Of a DNA stretch of 7,289 nt, positions 1 through 6,669 are shown piece by piece. The DNA comes from Actinomycetota bacterium (GTDB lineage Bacteria > Actinomycetota > Actinomycetes > Streptosporangiales > Streptosporangiaceae): assembly GCA_003161205.1 (NCBI GenBank), contig PMOU01000318.1, positions 3,227 through 10,515 on the forward strand. Direction: 5' to 3'. The translations under genes and the position numbers were made by a program. Position 1 is the stretch's first letter. Each line of letters begins with the position of its first letter. The notes under the pieces were generated by a model that was given only the letters and a program-made list of their open reading frames with translations, made no database searches and had not been told where the DNA came from.

Positions 1-34
1 GCTCAAGCGCGGGCAGGTCGACCTGCGCGGGTAG
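1..34 (+). CDS. 3' end of an upstream gene (partial)
   Basis: Read from base 2, ten sense codons (LKRGQVDLRG) run into a TAG at 32-34. All ten third positions are G or C, as in the real genes of this window, while the other frame that stays open here has mostly A or T at that position. This is therefore probably the tail of a protein whose body lies outside the window. Ten residues are too few to identify it. In other actinomycetes the gene before this dksA-lspA-rluD cluster is, from memory, ileS, but nothing in these residues confirms that. Confidence 0.35.
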   Translation, partial: LKRGQVDLRG

Positions 35-70
35 CGGCTGGAATCCCTGCACCGGCTCAGGTTAGCGGAA

Positions 71-101
71 GTCCCCGGTTTGCTACGCGTAGCACCGGGA
101 C
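71..101. promoter_or_regulatory. Imperfect inverted repeat with inner 12-bp palindrome
   Basis: The arms GTCCCCGGT (71-79) and ACCGGGAC (94-101) pair with one bulged C. They enclose GCTACGCGTAGC (82-93), which is a perfect palindrome. As RNA this would fold into a stem of about 12 bp with a two-base bulge and a CGCG loop. It lies after the stop of the upstream gene, so it may be a terminator without a U tract. It also covers the spacer and -35 of the promoter proposed here, so the DNA palindrome could be an operator. The sequence alone does not decide between these. Confidence 0.5.
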
Positions 102-108
102 CTATCCT
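80..108 (+). promoter_or_regulatory. Probable housekeeping sigma promoter for the dksA-like/lspA/rluD cluster
   Basis: TTGCTA (80-85) and TATCCT (103-108) are separated by 17 bases. Each matches four of six positions of the sigma70/HrdB consensus, and the -10 fits the TANNNT form common in actinobacteria. Transcription would begin near 114-116. That would place the GTG at 112 at or before the start of the transcript and leave the ATG at 145 with a leader of about 30 bases. It is inferred from motif matches only. Confidence 0.45.
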
Positions 109-135
109 CCGGTGACTGCTCTTCTCATGATGAAC

Positions 136-140
136 GGAGG
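136..140 (+). promoter_or_regulatory. Ribosome binding site of the DksA-like gene
   Basis: GGAGG ends four bases before the ATG at 145. It is the only good Shine-Dalgarno match near the candidate starts (GTG 112, ATG 127, ATG 130, ATG 145), and it selects 145. Confidence 0.6.
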
Positions 141-144
141 CCGC

Positions 145-564
145 ATGCCCGCAGCTGCGCGGTCTGACCCTGCCAGTCTTCCGGTTCGGCCGGGGGAGGA
201 GCCATGGACCGCCGCGGAAATCGCGGAAGTGCAGGCTGAGCTCGAGTCCGAAGCCACCGCCCTGAATGGCGATATTGCCAGGTCAGTCGCTCAGGCGGCC
301 GAACGGCTCACCGACTCGGCCCGCAACGCAGGCGATGACGAGGCCGACACCGGGGCCAAGGCGTTCGAGCGCGAGCAGGAGCTGGCCCTGACCCAGAACG
401 CCCAGGACCTGCTCGACCAGGGTGAGCGTGCTCTGCACCTCATTGATGCGGGAACATATGGGGTATGCGAATCCTGCGGCAAGCCGATAGGGAAGGCGCG
501 GCTCCTGGCGTTCCCCCGGGCGACCCTGTGCGTCGAGTGCAAACAACGCCAGGAACGCCGCTGA
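145..564 (+). CDS. TraR/DksA-family C4 zinc-finger protein
   Basis: The predicted protein has 139 residues and belongs to the DksA/TraR family. These proteins insert into the secondary channel of RNA polymerase and tune initiation; that role is family knowledge and is not shown here. From the ATG at 145, residues about 20-100 form the helical, coiled-coil-like part. The C-terminal zinc finger is C108-x2-C111-x17-C129-x2-C132, with the motifs [15 protein letters not shown] and [11 protein letters not shown] typical of actinobacterial members. The coiled-coil tip reads D-E-A-D-T-G (residues 65-70), against D-P-V-D-R-A in E. coli DksA. Both Asp are kept and the Ala is Gly. The frame is open upstream to base 1, and GTG 112 would add 11 residues, but only the ATG at 145 has a GGAGG. 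It is the first gene of a close-packed cluster and lspA follows with overlap. Family assignment is firm; equivalence to E. coli DksA is not. Confidence 0.9.
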   Translation: MPAAARSDPASLPVRPGEEPWTAAEIAEVQAELESEATALNGDIARSVAQAAERLTDSARNAGDDEADTGAKAFEREQELALTQNAQDLLDQGERALHLIDAGTYGVCESCGKPIGKARLLAFPRATLCVECKQRQERR

Positions 565-1136
565 ACGCGGCGACGGCCCCGGAGACGCCCAGCGCCGAGA
601 CGGCCGTCGGCGGTGGACGGCACGCAGTCGTTTCCGGGCGGCCGCGCCGGATCGCCCTGCTGATCGCGGTGGCCGCGTTCGTCATCGCCGCCGATGTGAT
701 CTCCAAGTCCATCGTCGTCGCCAAGATGCCCGGCCACCTGCCGATCCGGCTGCTCGGCGGGCTGCTCACGATCACGCTGACCAGGAACGGCGGGGCGGCC
801 TTCAGCATCGGCACCTCGATGACGGTCGTGTTCACCGCTATCGCCGTCGGCGTGATCGTCTACATCCTGCGCGCCGCGCGGAACCTGCGCAGCATCGGCT
901 GGGCTATCGCGCTCGGGCTGCTGCTCGGCGGGGCTACCGGCAACCTGCTGGACAGGATCTTCCGCGCGCCCGCGCCGTTCCAGGGGCACGTGGTCGACTG
1001 GATCGAGCTGCCGCACTGGCCGGTCTTCAACCTCGCCGACTCCTCCATCGTCTGCGCCGGCGTGCTCGTCGTCCTGCTCGCCCTGCGGGGCATCCGGCTA
1101 GACGGAACCAAGCCCCTGGCCGAGGACGAGCGATGA
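537..1136 (+). CDS. lspA: Lipoprotein signal peptidase (signal peptidase II)
   Basis: LspA is an aspartic protease of the inner membrane. It cleaves the signal peptide of diacylglyceryl-modified prolipoproteins before the lipobox cysteine. Counted from the GTG at 537, the protein has 199 residues, and four hydrophobic segments lie near 39-54, 95-112, 120-137 and 169-185. All family boxes are visible: DVISK (D53), TRNGGAAFS (N84), GNLLDR with catalytic D139, VVDWIE, and FNLADSSI with catalytic D168. A basic, Pro/Ala-rich cytoplasmic tail of about 35 residues precedes the first membrane segment, as in other actinobacteria. The start is uncertain. GTG 528 and GTG 537 lie inside the DksA-like gene and have no ribosome site. 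CTG 561 overlaps that gene's TGA and has AGGA at 551-554, but CTG starts are rare. The 3' end overlaps the rluD start in ATGA, so the two are probably translationally coupled. Function is secure, start is not. Confidence 0.93.
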   Translation: MQTTPGTPLNAATAPETPSAETAVGGGRHAVVSGRPRRIALLIAVAAFVIAADVISKSIVVAKMPGHLPIRLLGGLLTITLTRNGGAAFSIGTSMTVVFTAIAVGVIVYILRAARNLRSIGWAIALGLLLGGATGNLLDRIFRAPAPFQGHVVDWIELPHWPVFNLADSSIVCAGVLVVLLALRGIRLDGTKPLAEDER

Positions 1137-2065
1137 CGACGCCGGATGAGCGCGAGCTCGCCGTCCCCGACGGCCTGGACGGCGAGCGGCTCGACGCCGC
1201 CCTGGCCAGGATGTTCGGGTTGTCCAGGTCCAGGGCCGCCGAGCTGATCGGTGACGGCATGGTGCTGCTCGGCGGCCGGGCGGCCGTCAAATCGGACCGC
1301 GTGCTGGCCGGTGACCCGCTGCAGGTCACTCTCCCGGCGCCGCGGCAGGCCGAACCTCCGCGGCCGGTGGACGGCCTCGTCGTGCTCTACGAGGACGAGG
1401 ACATCGCGGTCGTGGACAAGCCGCGTGGCGTGGCCGCGCATCCGACGCCTGGCTGGTCGGGGCCGACCGTCATCGGCGGCCTGGCCGCGGCCGGGCACAC
1501 GGTGGCCACCAGCGGCGCGGCCGAGCGCCAGGGCGTCGTCCACCGCCTGGACGCGAATACCACCGGCGTGATGGTGGTGGCCAAGAGCGAGCGGGCCTAC
1601 AGCGCGCTCAAGCAGGCCTTCCGCGAGCGCACCGTGGACAAGCGGTATCACGCGCTCGTGCAGGGACACCCCGATCCGCTGCGCGGCACCGTCGACGCCC
1701 CGATCGGCAGGCACCCGTCGTCCGGCGACGGCCGGTTCGCGGTGGTCAGCGACGGCCGGCCGAGTGTGACCCACTACGACACGCTGGAGGCGTTCCGCGC
1801 CGCCAGCCTGGTATCGGTGCACCTGGAAACCGGCCGGACCCATCAGATCAGGGTGCACATGGCCGCGCTGCGGCACCCGGTCGTCGGCGACCTGCTCTAC
1901 GGAGCCGACCCGGTGCTGGCCGCCAGGCTCGGCCTGACGCGCCAGTGGCTGCACGCGGTCAGCCTGACGTTCGCGCACCCGGCCGACGGCCGGGAGGTCT
2001 CCTTCACCAGTACCTACCCGGCCGACCTGACCCGCGCGCTCGATATCCTCCGCGCCGAGAACTGA
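1133..2065 (+). CDS. rluD: RluA/RluD-family 23S rRNA pseudouridine synthase
   Basis: The predicted protein has 310 residues with an S4 RNA-binding domain (about 16-66) followed by the RluA-type catalytic domain (about 82-300). The catalytic motif is HRLDANTTG, with the nucleophilic Asp at 140; E. coli RluD has D139 in a closely similar HRLDKDTTG. The second conserved block, [11 protein letters not shown] (234-244), and the LLYGA segment (255-259) are also present. Family members isomerise uridine to pseudouridine in the large-subunit rRNA. RluD itself acts on helix 69, and length, domain order and motif favour this subgroup, though the exact target is inferred. The ATG shares bases with the lspA stop (ATGA, 1133-1136) and has GAGGA at 1122-1126, which supports translational coupling. 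No catalytic residue is missing. Confidence 0.92.
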   Translation: MTTPDERELAVPDGLDGERLDAALARMFGLSRSRAAELIGDGMVLLGGRAAVKSDRVLAGDPLQVTLPAPRQAEPPRPVDGLVVLYEDEDIAVVDKPRGVAAHPTPGWSGPTVIGGLAAAGHTVATSGAAERQGVVHRLDANTTGVMVVAKSERAYSALKQAFRERTVDKRYHALVQGHPDPLRGTVDAPIGRHPSSGDGRFAVVSDGRPSVTHYDTLEAFRAASLVSVHLETGRTHQIRVHMAALRHPVVGDLLYGADPVLAARLGLTRQWLHAVSLTFAHPADGREVSFTSTYPADLTRALDILRAEN

Positions 2066-2100
2066 CCCTCGCCCGGCTCGGCCCGCCGCGGGCCGGGGTC
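2064..2100 (+). terminator. GC-rich hairpin after rluD
   Basis: CGGCCC (2079-2084) pairs perfectly with GGGCCG (2090-2095) around a five-base loop. Outside it, GACCC (2064-2068) can pair with GGGTC (2096-2100) across a ten-base bulge. The structure begins in the rluD stop codon and ends at the base before the next gene's Shine-Dalgarno. No U tract follows. It could terminate or attenuate transcription, or limit translation of the downstream gene. Confidence 0.4.
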
Positions 2101-2106
2101 AGGAGG
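2101..2106 (+). promoter_or_regulatory. Ribosome binding site of the isomerase-like gene
   Basis: AGGAGG is a full Shine-Dalgarno match, but it sits 12 bases before the GTG at 2119, longer than usual. No in-frame start codon lies closer. It rules out the upstream in-frame starts, which fall inside rluD. Confidence 0.55.
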
Positions 2107-2118
2107 CAGAATAGGCGC

Positions 2119-2901
2119 GTGGAGATCGCTGAGCACATCGGCGCGCTGCGCGAGCAGGGCCCCTTGCTGGCCGAGGCGGCCGGGCGAGCCGGCCTCGGCG
2201 CGGCCGTCCCGGGATGCCCGCCCTGGCTCGTCAAGGACCTGCTGCGGCACACCGGGTACATCCACCGGTGGGCGGCCAGGCACATCATCGAGTGTCCGGC
2301 CAGTGTCCTGGAGGGACCGTCAGAGGCGGAGATCCTGCGGGGCGGCGCGTCGGACCCTGACCTGATCGATTGGTTCCTGGCCGGCCACGGCGCGCTGGTC
2401 GAGACGCTGGCCGCGGCCGATCCCGCCCTGGAGTGCGCCACCTTCATGGCGGCGCCGTCCGCGCTGGCCTTCTGGGCCCGGCGGCAGGCCCACGAGACCG
2501 CCATCCACCGGGCCGACGCGGAGAGCGCCGCGGGCCTGATGCCCGAGTACGCGCCCGGCTTCGCGGCCGACGGCATCGACGAGCTGATCATGGGGTTCGG
2601 GTCGCGGCGCAAGTACCGGCCGCCGACGAGGAGCGGGGTCGGGGACGGTGGCGGCTTGCGGGTGCGGACCACCGATACCGGCGAGGCCTGGCACGTGTCC
2701 GCGTCGGCGGGAGGTATCCAGGCCCAGCGGGGACCCCAGGATCCGCCCGGCCCGGCCGACGGCCTCGTGAGCGGCCCGGCCTCGGCCGTGTACCTGTTCC
2801 TGTGGAACCGTTCGGGTCCCGCCCCGGCCGGGGTGACGATCAGCGGTGACCAGAGCTTCCTCACCTCGTGGCAGTCCAGCGTCCGCGTTCGCTGGGGCTG
2901 A
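2119..2901 (+). CDS. Maleylpyruvate isomerase-like (DinB-fold) mycothiol-dependent family protein
   Basis: From the GTG at 2119 this is a 260-residue protein of the actinobacterial family built as an N-terminal four-helix DinB-like metal domain plus a C-terminal MDMPI_C/SCP2-like domain. The diagnostic segment WLVKDLLRHTGYIHRW (36-51) supplies H44, and RRQAHETAIHRADAE (121-135) supplies E126 and H130. These match in order and roughly in spacing the zinc ligands H52, E144 and H148 that I recall for Corynebacterium maleylpyruvate isomerase. The C-terminal part has the family signature of a Trp-His start (AWHVSAS), a GPASAVYLFLWNR segment, and a closing DQSFLTSW. Members are thought to use mycothiol and divalent metal, but most have no known substrate. 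The neighbours are not aromatic-degradation genes, so true maleylpyruvate isomerase activity is unlikely. A hairpin separates it from rluD, and whether it shares that transcript is unclear. Confidence 0.82.
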   Translation: MEIAEHIGALREQGPLLAEAAGRAGLGAAVPGCPPWLVKDLLRHTGYIHRWAARHIIECPASVLEGPSEAEILRGGASDPDLIDWFLAGHGALVETLAAADPALECATFMAAPSALAFWARRQAHETAIHRADAESAAGLMPEYAPGFAADGIDELIMGFGSRRKYRPPTRSGVGDGGGLRVRTTDTGEAWHVSASAGGIQAQRGPQDPPGPADGLVSGPASAVYLFLWNRSGPAPAGVTISGDQSFLTSWQSSVRVRWG

Positions 2902-3039
2902 TCCGGCCCGGGGATCCCGTCCGGCGCGACACTGTCGCCATGGCCTCGGCGTGCCACCACCGCGGGGCCGTCCGGAGGCGTTAGGGTAGAGGGCACCGGG
3001 AATCCCCGGCTTCGGTTGGACCTCACGCGCCCCGCGTGG

Positions 3040-3064
3040 CTGGTGGCCCGGTACGGGTCACCAG
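3040..3064 (+). promoter_or_regulatory. Strong hairpin in the dnaE leader
   Basis: CTGGTGGCCCG (3040-3050) and CGGGTCACCAG (3054-3064) form an 11-bp stem around a GTA loop, with one G-U wobble when read as + strand RNA. It lies 27 bases before the Shine-Dalgarno of dnaE. It could be a terminator of the preceding gene without a U tract, an attenuator, or a stabilising 5' leader element. Confidence 0.5.
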
Positions 3065-3090
3065 GACATGGGGCCTGCGCCCGCGTGCCC

Positions 3091-3098
3091 GGAGGAGG
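3091..3098 (+). promoter_or_regulatory. Ribosome binding site of dnaE
   Basis: GGAGGAGG ends ten bases before the ATG at 3109. It selects this start over the in-frame TTG at 3016, whose extra 31 codons would run through the leader hairpin and do not resemble the DnaE N-terminus. Confidence 0.75.
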
Positions 3099-3108
3099 CG
3101 GCTCGTCG

Positions 3109-6100
3109 ATGACGGTTCCGGCGTCCCAGACCCCGTTCGCTCACCTGCACGTGCACACCGAGTACTCCATGCTGGACGGTGCGGCCCGGCTGAAGGACCT
3201 GATCGCTGAGGTCAAGAGCCAGGGCATGACGCACGTGGCGATGACCGATCACGGCAACATGTTCGCGGCGGCGGAGTTCCACCGGCAGGCCAAAGAGGCC
3301 GGCGTCACGCCGGTGATCGGGATCGAGGCCTACGTCGCGCCGGAATCCAGGACCAACACCAGCCGCATCCTGTGGGGCCAGCCTCATCAGAAGAAAGACG
3401 ACGTCTCCGCCTCAGGCGCCTACCTGCACAAGACCATCTGGGCGCGGAACAACGAGGGCCTGCACAACCTGTTCAAGCTCACCTCCCGCTCCTACGCCGA
3501 AGGCTGGCTGGTCAAATGGCCCCGGATGGACAAGGAGATCATCGCGGCGCACAGCTCGGGGCTGATGGCCTCGACCGGCTGCCCGTCGGGTGAGCTGCAG
3601 ACCCGGCTGCGGCTCGGCCAGTTCGACGAGGCGGTCAAGGCCGCGGCGCAGTGGCAGGACATTTTCGGCAAGGAGAATTATTTCCTTGAGCTGATGGAGC
3701 ACGGCCTGGATATCGAGCGGCGGGTCCGCGACGGCCTGCTCGAGATCGGCAAGAAGCTCGCCATCCCGCCGGTCGTGACCAACGACTCGCATTACACCCG
3801 TGAGCAGGACGCGGTCAGCCACGACACCCTGCTGTGCATTCAGACCGGCAAGACCCTGGCCGACACCGACCGGTTCCGGCTCGAGGGCGGCGGTTATTTC
3901 CTGCGGCCCGCGGCGCAGATGTACGGCCTGGACACCAGTGACTACTGGCAGGAGGGCTGTCGCAACAGCCAGCTGCTGATCGCCGACCGGGTCGACACCG
4001 ACGGCATGTTCAACTTCGTCAACCTGATGCCGCGGTTCCCCATCCCGGACGGCTTCGACTCTGAAGGCGACCTGTTCCGGGCCGAGGTGTGGAAGGGGAT
4101 GGACCGCCGCTACCCGGGCGGGTACGACGAGCCGCGGCGCCAGCAGGCCGAGTACGAGATCCAGATGATCTGCCAGATGGGGTTCCCCGCGTACTTCCTC
4201 GTGGTCGCGGACTTCATCATGTGGGCCAAGAACAACGGCGTCGCGGTGGGCCCGGGCCGTGGCTCCGCGGCCGGCTCGATCGTCGCCTACGCGATGGGCA
4301 TCACCGACCTGGATCCGCTGACGCACGGCCTGATCTTCGAGCGCTTCCTCAATCCCGAGCGCGTGTCCATGCCCGACATCGACATCGACTTCGACGAGCG
4401 TGGCCGCGCCGACGTGATCAGGTACGTCACCCAGAAGTGGGGCTCGGACCGGGTCGCGCAGATCGTCACCTACGGCACGATCAAGGCCAAGGCCGCGATC
4501 AAGGATTCCTGCCGGGTGCTCGGCTTCCCCTACGCGCTCGGGGACCGGATCACCAAGGCGTTCCCGCCCGCGGTGATGGGCAAGGACGTCCCGCTGTCCG
4601 GGATCTTCGACGAAGCCCATCCCCGGTACAAGGAGGCGGGCGAGGTCCGCTCGCTGTACGAGGCCGAGGCGGAGATCAAGCAGATCCTTGACACCGCGCG
4701 CGGGATCGAGGGGCTGGTCCGCCAGCCCGGCGTGCACGCGGCCGGCGTGATCATGTCGGCGGAGCCGCTGACCGATCACATCCCCGTCTGGACCCGGCAC
4801 TCCGACGGGGCGGTGATCACGCAGTTCGACTACCCGACCTGCGAGGGCCTCGGGCTGCTGAAGATGGACTTCCTCGGCCTGCGCAACCTGACGATCATGG
4901 TCGACGCGGTGGCGGCGATCGAGCGGAACCGGGGCGTCTCGATCGACCTGCTGACCTTGCCCCTGGAAGATAAGGCCAGTTACGAACTGCTGGCGCGGGG
5001 AGAAACCCTCGGCGTGTTCCAGCTGGACGGCGCCCCCATGCGGGCCCTGCTGCGGCTGATGAAGGCGGACAACTTCGAGGACATCTCCGCCGTCATCGCC
5101 TTGTACCGGCCCGGTCCGATGGGCGTCAACTCGCACACCAACTACGCGCTGCGCAAGACCGGGCAGCAGGAGATCAAGCCCATCCACCCGGAGCTCGAGG
5201 AGCCGCTGCGGGAGGTGCTCGAGCCCACCTACGGCCTGATCGTCTACCAGGAGCAGGTGCAGAAGGCCGCCCAGATCCTAGCCGGGTACACCCTCGGCCA
5301 GGCGGACCTGCTCCGCCGCGCCATGGGCAAGAAGAAGAAGGAGATCCTGGACAAGGAGTTCGTCCCGTTCCAGCGGGGATGCCGGGAACGCGGGTACTCC
5401 GACCAGGCGATCCAGGCCGTCTGGGACGTCCTCGTCCCGTTCGCCGGCTACGCGTTCAACAAGGCGCACACCGCCGCGTACGGCCTGATCGCCTACTGGA
5501 CCGCCTATCTCAAGGCCAACTATCCCGCCGAGTACATGGCCGCCCTGCTCACCTCGGTAGGCGATGACAAGGACAAGTCCGCGCTGTACCTCAGCGAGTG
5601 CCGCCGGATGGGCATCAACGTGCTGCCGCCGGACGTCAACGAGTCGATAGCGACGTTCGCTCCGGTCGGGCAGGACATCCGGTTCGGCCTGGCGGCGATC
5701 CGCAACGTGGGCACCAACGTGGTCGAGGCGATCATCGCGGCGCGCAAGTCGAAGGGCGGATTCACCAGCTTCGCCGACTTCCTGCGCAAGGTTCCCCTGG
5801 TGGTGTGCAACAAGCGGGTCATCGAGTCGCTCATCAAGGCGGGCGCGTTCGACTCGTTCGGGGACGCGCGCAAGGGCCTGGTGCTCGCGCACGAGCAGGC
5901 CGTCGATGCCGTGATCGATATCAAGCGTAACGAGGCGATCGGGCAGGACTCCCTGTTCGGCGGTGACGCCGAGGCCGAGGCGGTCTTCGATGTTCCCGTC
6001 CCGGCGGGGGACTGGGACAAGTCCACCCGGCTGAACTTCGAGCGCGAGATGCTCGGACTCTACGTCTCGGACCATCCGCTGTTCGGCGTCGAGCACATCA

Positions 6101-6669
6101 TCGCCCGGGAGAGCGACTGCTCACTGGCCGAGCTGATGGCCGACGATACCGAGCGGCCCCGCAGCGGTGACCGCAACGATGCGCAGATCGTGAAGATCGG
6201 CGGCATCTTGTCCGGGGTGCAGCGCAAGGTGACCAAGCAGGGCAACCAGTGGGCCGCGGCCACCCTGGAGGACCTGGCCGGGGCCATCGAGGTGCTGTTC
6301 TTCCCGCAGACCTACCAGCTGTACGCGACCTCTATCGCCGAGGACGCGGTGGTGGTGGTCAAGGGCCGGATAGACCGCCGGGACGACGTGCCCAAGCTGA
6401 TCGCGATGGACCTGACCATCCCCGACCTGTCGATGGAGGACTCGGGCCCGTTCGTGGTGTCGCTGCCGGTGGCCAGGTGCGTCCCGCCGGTGGTGGAGCG
6501 GCTCAGGGAGGTGCTGGTCACTCACCCCGGGCCGACCGAGGTGCACCTGAAGCTGCGCGGCCACGAGCGTACGACGGTGGTGCGGCTAGACGACAAGCTC
6601 CGAGTAGCCACTTCACCCGCCTTGATCGGCGACCTGAAGCAGCTACTCGGACCTGCCTGTGTGACCTAG
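3109..6669 (+). CDS. dnaE: DNA polymerase III alpha subunit (chromosomal replicase)
   Basis: DnaE is the catalytic subunit of the replicative polymerase. From the ATG at 3109 it has 1186 residues, the usual size for actinobacterial DnaE1. The N-terminal PHP domain keeps all nine metal-binding residues: H14, H16, D23, H48, E73, H107, C158, D226 and H228. These are the positions I recall for M. tuberculosis DnaE1, whose PHP domain is the proofreading exonuclease. The palm has PDIDIDF (422-428) with catalytic D423 and D425, and the third Asp is D587 in KMDFLGLR. The segments GPGRGSAAGS, YQEQ...AMGKKKKE and FNKAHTAAYG are typical of the family. A helix-hairpin-helix region (AIRNVGTNVVEAI) follows, then a probable beta-clamp motif QDSLF (946-950). 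The OB-fold begins near VKIGGILSGVQRK, and the chain ends in GDLKQLLGPACVT. It appears to have its own leader. No frameshift or missing key residue is seen. Confidence 0.98.
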   Translation: MTVPASQTPFAHLHVHTEYSMLDGAARLKDLIAEVKSQGMTHVAMTDHGNMFAAAEFHRQAKEAGVTPVIGIEAYVAPESRTNTSRILWGQPHQKKDDVSASGAYLHKTIWARNNEGLHNLFKLTSRSYAEGWLVKWPRMDKEIIAAHSSGLMASTGCPSGELQTRLRLGQFDEAVKAAAQWQDIFGKENYFLELMEHGLDIERRVRDGLLEIGKKLAIPPVVTNDSHYTREQDAVSHDTLLCIQTGKTLADTDRFRLEGGGYFLRPAAQMYGLDTSDYWQEGCRNSQLLIADRVDTDGMFNFVNLMPRFPIPDGFDSEGDLFRAEVWKGMDRRYPGGYDEPRRQQAEYEIQMICQMGFPAYFLVVADFIMWAKNNGVAVGPGRGSAAGSIVAYAMGITDLDPLTHGLIFERFLNPERVSMPDIDIDFDERGRADVIRYVTQKWGSDRVAQIVTYGTIKAKAAIKDSCRVLGFPYALGDRITKAFPPAVMGKDVPLSGIFDEAHPRYKEAGEVRSLYEAEAEIKQILDTARGIEGLVRQPGVHAAGVIMSAEPLTDHIPVWTRHSDGAVITQFDYPTCEGLGLLKMDFLGLRNLTIMVDAVAAIERNRGVSIDLLTLPLEDKASYELLARGETLGVFQLDGAPMRALLRLMKADNFEDISAVIALYRPGPMGVNSHTNYALRKTGQQEIKPIHPELEEPLREVLEPTYGLIVYQEQVQKAAQILAGYTLGQADLLRRAMGKKKKEILDKEFVPFQRGCRERGYSDQAIQAVWDVLVPFAGYAFNKAHTAAYGLIAYWTAYLKANYPAEYMAALLTSVGDDKDKSALYLSECRRMGINVLPPDVNESIATFAPVGQDIRFGLAAIRNVGTNVVEAIIAARKSKGGFTSFADFLRKVPLVVCNKRVIESLIKAGAFDSFGDARKGLVLAHEQAVDAVIDIKRNEAIGQDSLFGGDAEAEAVFDVPVPAGDWDKSTRLNFEREMLGLYVSDHPLFGVEHIIARESDCSLAELMADDTERPRSGDRNDAQIVKIGGILSGVQRKVTKQGNQWAAATLEDLAGAIEVLFFPQTYQLYATSIAEDAVVVVKGRIDRRDDVPKLIAMDLTIPDLSMEDSGPFVVSLPVARCVPPVVERLREVLVTHPGPTEVHLKLRGHERTTVVRLDDKLRVATSPALIGDLKQLLGPACVT

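Larger units (their letters stand above)
2902..3108 (+). promoter_or_regulatory. dnaE leader region with possible promoter
   Basis: This 207-base stretch has no convincing gene. GGGATCCC (2912-2919) is an 8-bp palindrome just after the upstream stop. TAGGGT (2982-2987) fits the actinobacterial -10 form TANNNT, but I see no good -35 about 17 bases before it, so the promoter call is weak. Transcription from it would give a leader of roughly 115 bases carrying a small hairpin (CCGGG 2996-3000 with CCCGG 3005-3009) and the larger hairpin listed separately. Confidence 0.35.

Noticed and set aside
112..144. Upstream GTG start for the DksA-like gene
   Set aside because: It has no Shine-Dalgarno and falls at or before the predicted transcription start, while ATG 145 has GGAGG.
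860..1978. Minus-strand open frame of 372 codons across lspA and rluD
   Set aside because: It is antisense to two genes with intact family motifs. Its His/Arg/Gly/Pro-rich translation is typical of a shadow frame.
1945..2118. Earlier start for the isomerase-like gene within rluD
   Set aside because: The extra residues are Arg/Pro-rich and unlike the family, and the Shine-Dalgarno at 2101 points to GTG 2119.
2004..3026. Minus-strand open frame of 340 codons opposite the isomerase-like gene
   Set aside because: The + strand product has family metal ligands and a ribosome site. This frame has neither and resembles other GC-rich shadows.
3016..3108. N-terminal extension of DnaE from the TTG at 3016
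   Set aside because: The extra 31 residues do not look like a DnaE N-terminus, the region forms a strong hairpin, and the ATG at 3109 has a full GGAGGAGG.
3412..5187. Long minus-strand open frame of 591 codons
   Set aside because: It lies wholly antisense to dnaE, whose catalytic motifs are unmistakable. Its composition is that of a GC-rich shadow frame, and it has no recognisable domain.
5278..6096. Minus-strand open frame of 272 codons within dnaE
   Set aside because: It is antisense to the C-terminal half of dnaE, with no ribosome site or recognisable motif.
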